64,000 bases of DNA from Pseudopedobacter sp035496935 (lineage in GTDB: Bacteria; Bacteroidota; Bacteroidia; Sphingobacteriales; Sphingobacteriaceae), in contig DATJED010000015.1 of assembly GCA_035496935.1 (NCBI GenBank), positions 83,217 to 147,216 of the forward strand, given 5' to 3'. Both the position numbers and the translations under genes were made by a program. The stretch's first letter is position 1. Each line of letters begins with the position of its first letter. Under the pieces are notes generated by a model. It saw nothing but the letters and a program-made list of their open reading frames with translations. It was not told the origin of the DNA and did no database searches. Positions 61,901 through 64,000 of the stretch are shown in pieces.

Positions 61901-64000
61901 CGCTCCATCGATCACCCCGGTATTATCCAAAGTAATCAGGTTGCTCCCGTCCTCTGTACCTGCAGTAGGGGTAAAGGTAGCGGTATAGGTGATATTATCT
62001 GAGGTGGAAAGACTGCTAAGCATACCGTTTGCTACCTCCAGATCTGCAAGTGTAAAGCCTGTTACCGCTTCGCTGAAGGTAATCGTCACCAATGAGGTTT
62101 CGCCCGCATTCAGTGCATTATCCGCTACCACTATCGTGGCGATTGGAAGATCCGTATCAATCGCATAGTTGTTACCGTCGGTCGTTCCGCTACCGGCATT
62201 GCCTGCCGCATCGGCCACACCGGTATTGTCCAAAGTGATCACGTTCGTTGCATCGGTGATGCTTGCTGTCGGCGTTAAAGTGGCCGTCCAGGTGATGCCC
62301 CCGTCGGTTGAGCTTACGGCACTCAAAGTTCCGTTAGCAACCGTCAGGTCGGCATTCGTAAAGCCTGTTACCGCTTCGCTGAAGGTAATCGTCACCGAGG
62401 TGGTTTCGCCTACCTTTAGTGCATTGTCCGCTACCACTATCGTGGCGGTTGGACGAGCCGTATCAATCGCATAGTTGTTACCGTCGGTCTTTCCGCTACC
62501 GGCATTGCCTGCCGCATCAGCCACACCGGTATTGTCCAAAGTGATCACGTTCGTTGCATCGGTGATGCTTGCCGTCGGCGTCAAAGTGGCGGTCCAGGTG
62601 ATGCCCCCGTCAGTTGAGCTTACGGCACTCAAAGTTCCGTTTGCTATCGTCAGGTCGGCATTGGTAAAGCCTGTTACCGCTTCGCTGAACGTGATCGTCA
62701 CCGAGGTGGTTTCGCCTACCTTTAGCGCATTGTCTGCTACCACTATCGTGGCGGTTGGACGGGCGGCATCAATCAGGATCGCTTTATTGGCACCCAAAGA
62801 GCCCGCCGCTCCCGGCGTTGCCAAAGTCAAGGCGGCATTATTTCCTGCCCCATCTTTAATTGTTCCTCCATTCAATACCAGTGCGGTGGTGCTTAGATAA
62901 TCAAGATCTGAACTAGCATCGCCTGCTTGTACGGTATAGGTAAAAGTCAGGGTGCTGGTCCCGCTTCCTGAAGCATAGTTGATGATCTGGTCCGTAGTTC
63001 CCGTCTCCAAGGTTAATTGTGGCGTACCAGTCACCGTAACCGCTTCATTAAGATTGATCTGTATCGAAATCACATCGCCGCCTTTATAAGTTCCGTTGGC
63101 GGTAGATGAATTTGCTGAGGTTATCGCTGGTGCAGTATGATCCAGTGTATAAGTCTGCCCAGAGGTATAACCAGATGCAATGGCATTGCCGGCTGCATCG
63201 CTTATCCCTGTTCCGGAAGTGTTCAGGTCCAATCGTAAGGTTCCGTCTCCACTGACGCTATTGACCGTTACGGTATAGGTAGTTCCTGAACCAGAAACGC
63301 TATTAACGGTACCTGCCGCAGTGCCTGTAGCGGTTAAAGCAAAATCACCGGTGTTTACTCCTGTCACACTTTCAGAAAAAGTGACTGTATAATCGACCGT
63401 CGATGCATTGGTCATAGCGGACGTAGTTCTGTTGATGCTGCTTATGCTTGGGGCTATGGCATCTACCAACACTAAAGTAGTACTGCCTACGCTATTTAAA
63501 GTCAAAGTAGCATTATTACCAGCGGCATCTTTTAAAGTGCCTCCGTTAACTGCCAAGGTGCCTATAGTAATTCCATCGGCATCCGCATCGCTAGTTTGAA
63601 CGGTATATCTAAAAACTAAAGCGGTAGTTCCGCTACCTGATAGGTAGCTCGCTTGTCTAGTGGTTGATCCAATAGTTAAGGCTAATTGTGGAGTCCCTCC
63701 TGTTGTATTCACAGTTATATTTTCACTAAAATTTGCCGTGAAGTCTAAATTCTGACTAGCGATGTAAGTACCATTGGAGGGTACGCTTACACTGTTTACT
63801 GTTGGCGGAGTACTGTCTACATTAGATGCCGTAATGCCGTTGCCCGTTAAATCTGCAACTACTACAGCCGCATCCGCTCCCGCTGCCCAATCTTCTGCCG
63901 CGGCCAAGTTATAGGTCGTTGCTCCAGTAGAACTGGTTCCGTTCTTATTGATGATCAGGTTAACGCCAGCTTTGTCTGTGGCACTCAACGTGAGTGTAAA
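58937..64000 (-). CDS. giant T9SS-secreted repeat protein with CHU_C C-terminal domain, 5' partial
   Basis: The frame is open to the window edge: 1687 codons plus stop, N-terminus missing. From the visible N-terminal side: Ig-like repeats (about 60-390), three tandem Ig-like units of about 102 residues (DNALKVGETTSVTITFSEAV), a fibronectin type III domain (NKENILTWTASTETDLAGYK), an MBG-like domain (KTYGDSDFAPGAT), four YDG repeats of 83 residues (VYDGNATANITLSDNRVTGD), another MBG, a cadherin-like domain, and the CHU_C domain (FSPNGDGINDTWKVPNIENY...) of the last 95 residues, a type B T9SS signal. Probable surface adhesin. GC-rich relative to neighbours. Confidence 0.9.
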   Translation of the reverse strand, partial: FTLTLSATDKAGVNLIINKNGTSSTGATTYNLAAAEDWAAGADAAVVVADLTGNGITASNVDSTPPTVNSVSVPSNGTYIASQNLDFTANFSENITVNTTGGTPQLALTIGSTTRQASYLSGSGTTALVFRYTVQTSDADADGITIGTLAVNGGTLKDAAGNNATLTLNSVGSTTLVLVDAIAPSISSINRTTSAMTNASTVDYTVTFSESVTGVNTGDFALTATGTAAGTVNSVSGSGTTYTVTVNSVSGDGTLRLDLNTSGTGISDAAGNAIASGYTSGQTYTLDHTAPAITSANSSTANGTYKGGDVISIQINLNEAVTVTGTPQLTLETGTTDQIINYASGSGTSTLTFTYTVQAGDASSDLDYLSTTALVLNGGTIKDGAGNNAALTLATPGAAGSLGANKAILIDAARPTATIVVADNALKVGETTSVTITFSEAVTGFTNADLTIANGTLSAVSSTDGGITWTATLTPTASITDATNVITLDNTGVADAAGNAGSGKTDGNNYAIDTARPTATIVVADNALKVGETTSVTITFSEAVTGFTNADLTVANGTLSAVSSTDGGITWTATLTPTASITDATNVITLDNTGVADAAGNAGSGTTDGNNYAIDTDLPIATIVVADNALNAGETSLVTITFSEAVTGFTLADLEVANGMLSSLSTSDNITYTATFTPTAGTEDGSNLITLDNTGVIDGAGNSGSGTTNSANYAVDTKAPVALAGLALAAGNKENILTWTASTETDLAGYKVYGGTSTGPTTLLQTISGATVTYTHTGLINGTTYYYRITAVDVAGNESSYSIEKSATPQGPQTITFNALPSKTYGDSDFAPGATASSGLTVTYTSDNTAVATIVSGEIHIVGAGTANIMASQSGDGEWLAANDVTKELTVAKKALTVSATASDKVYDGNTAATVTLSDDRVSGDVLMATNTNATFNNKNVGTGKTVTISGITISGTDAGNYTVNTGTTATADIAAKALAVTATASDKEYDGNTTASVTLDDDRVSGDVLTAVNTSAVFDSKNVGTNKTVTVSGIGISGTDAGNYTVNTGTTATADITAKALTVTASAQDKVYDRNATANIALSDNRVTGDVLTATNSSATFDNKNVGTGKTVTVSGISISGTDADNYTVNTGTTTTANITAKALTVTASAQDKVYDGNATANITLSDNRVTGDVFTATNSSATFDNKNVGTGKTVTVSGISISGDDAANYTVNTTTTATADITAKALTITADDQTRFVGTDNPALTASYSGFISGENQSILTAQPILSTTATTASSLGDYPIMATGAAAQNYSISYVNGTLHVKPGAPTSISLAATTLYENQPTGTSAGTWSSTSDDPNATFTYSLVNGTGDSDNGSFTITGNQLLTADGLNYEAKQQYQIRVRSTTQYGFSLEQTFTVDLNDVNEMPTINALADQRIYFQSGITESIALQNVTAGPDLNQTVQTTVQTDNSGLFKSLNANNNQISYVINDGKTGTATVTVTVKDNGGIANGGADQISRSFNLTVDAAPVITGTGTETGTNFATGYSSNPEIGKGLSANLKLEAADVQHISWSGTGLSNNSIADPVASPTATTTYYATVTNSKGFSTIASITVAVRDDYVVKPDNNFSPNGDGINDTWKVPNIENYPDHELTIFDRGGKVLYKTRSYQNTWDGTVNGEPLDEGTYYYIFNFDDQKGPIKGFITIVK
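60320..61320 (-). repeat. four tandem 249-base YDG repeats
   Basis: Near-identical blocks recur at a 249-base (83-residue) period, seen as the recurrent CCGCTTACGGT(C/T)ACTGT (T/G) TT stretch near 60394, 60643, 60900 and, diverged, 61150. The second and first copies are closest, showing recent duplication or gene conversion. Confidence 0.85.
61852..62766 (-). repeat. three tandem ~306-base Ig-like repeats
   Basis: Units start at 61852 (303 bases, diverged), 62155 (306 bases) and 62461 (306 bases), each beginning with a TATCAA(T/C)(C/T)GC boundary. The last two are nearly identical over their full length; the first is visibly older. Confidence 0.88.

Noticed and set aside
60320..62766. CRISPR array suggested by evenly spaced repeats
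   Set aside because: Units are 249-306 bases, coding, and contiguous, with no 28-36 base repeats, spacers or cas genes.
60393..62900. Long plus-strand open frames opposite the giant gene
   Set aside because: They repeat exactly with the 249- and 306-base periods of the minus-strand repeats and give low-complexity V/P/S/T-rich products. They are shadows of the codon pattern of the real gene.

Overview
The window looks like chromosomal DNA of a Bacteroidota bacterium of the Sphingobacteriaceae, most like Pedobacter. The evidence is AT-rich DNA, almost no Shine-Dalgarno sites, many TTG/GTG starts, promoters of the TTTG-N17/18-TAnnTTTG type, a TonB/ExbB/ExbD/ExbD-PstS-TPR locus, PorP/SprF and CHU_C-type type IX secretion (T9SS) proteins, a SusC-like motif outside SusC proteins, and a SerB protein fused to a remnant of SerA. 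I saw no rRNA, tRNA, CRISPR array, insertion sequence or prophage. Family names rest on reading motifs, since no search could be run.

Layout. 1-1105: 5' part of metK (minus strand) behind a probable SAM-II riboswitch. 1106-2347: lipid kinase and eIF1/SUI1-like protein. 2616-8493: energy-transduction operon (ExbB, two ExbD, TonB, a small membrane protein, a PstS-like lipoprotein, a TPR protein) with a terminator-like hairpin just after tonB. 8717-17243: SNF2 helicase, an untracked 49-residue membrane peptide gene, leuS, a DUF4197 lipoprotein, and a WYL regulator/DinB pair with a palindrome between them. 17302-22931: VWA protein divergent from an ECF sigma factor, a membrane-anchored carboxypeptidase-like/TonB-C protein and an M1 aminopeptidase. 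23196-33367: PorP/SprF protein, TonB-dependent receptor-like protein, ClpS, a small membrane protein, ilvE, ClC channel, O-methyltransferase and two glucosaminidase/LysM proteins. 33375-40919: PKD/LamG lipoprotein, a five-gene glycan or lipid-linked sugar operon, and anmK.

41003-46571 is the most intriguing locus: eight touching or overlapping genes encoding a ketoreductase, a FabZ-like dehydratase, an acyl carrier protein, a ketosynthase, a FabI-like enoyl reductase, a phosphopantetheinyl transferase, an alpha/beta hydrolase and a PlsC-like acyltransferase. It resembles a private type II fatty-acid synthase with its own carrier-activating and chain-transfer enzymes. The product cannot be named from sequence.

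46612-56966: rRNA methyltransferase, DUF3127 protein, purD, lipoprotein, GNAT, thioredoxin-like lipoprotein/reductase, an arginase-fold protein missing usual metal ligands, an epimerase, the SerB-truncated SerA-ACT fusion, MiaE and a small membrane protein. 57043-57776 holds two decayed genes end to end (a T9SS-sorted protein and a YeiH-type exporter). 58045-64000 (minus strand) is a T9SS pair: a PorP/SprF protein and the C-terminal 1687 residues of a giant repeat-built surface protein, visibly richer in GC than its surroundings and running off the window.
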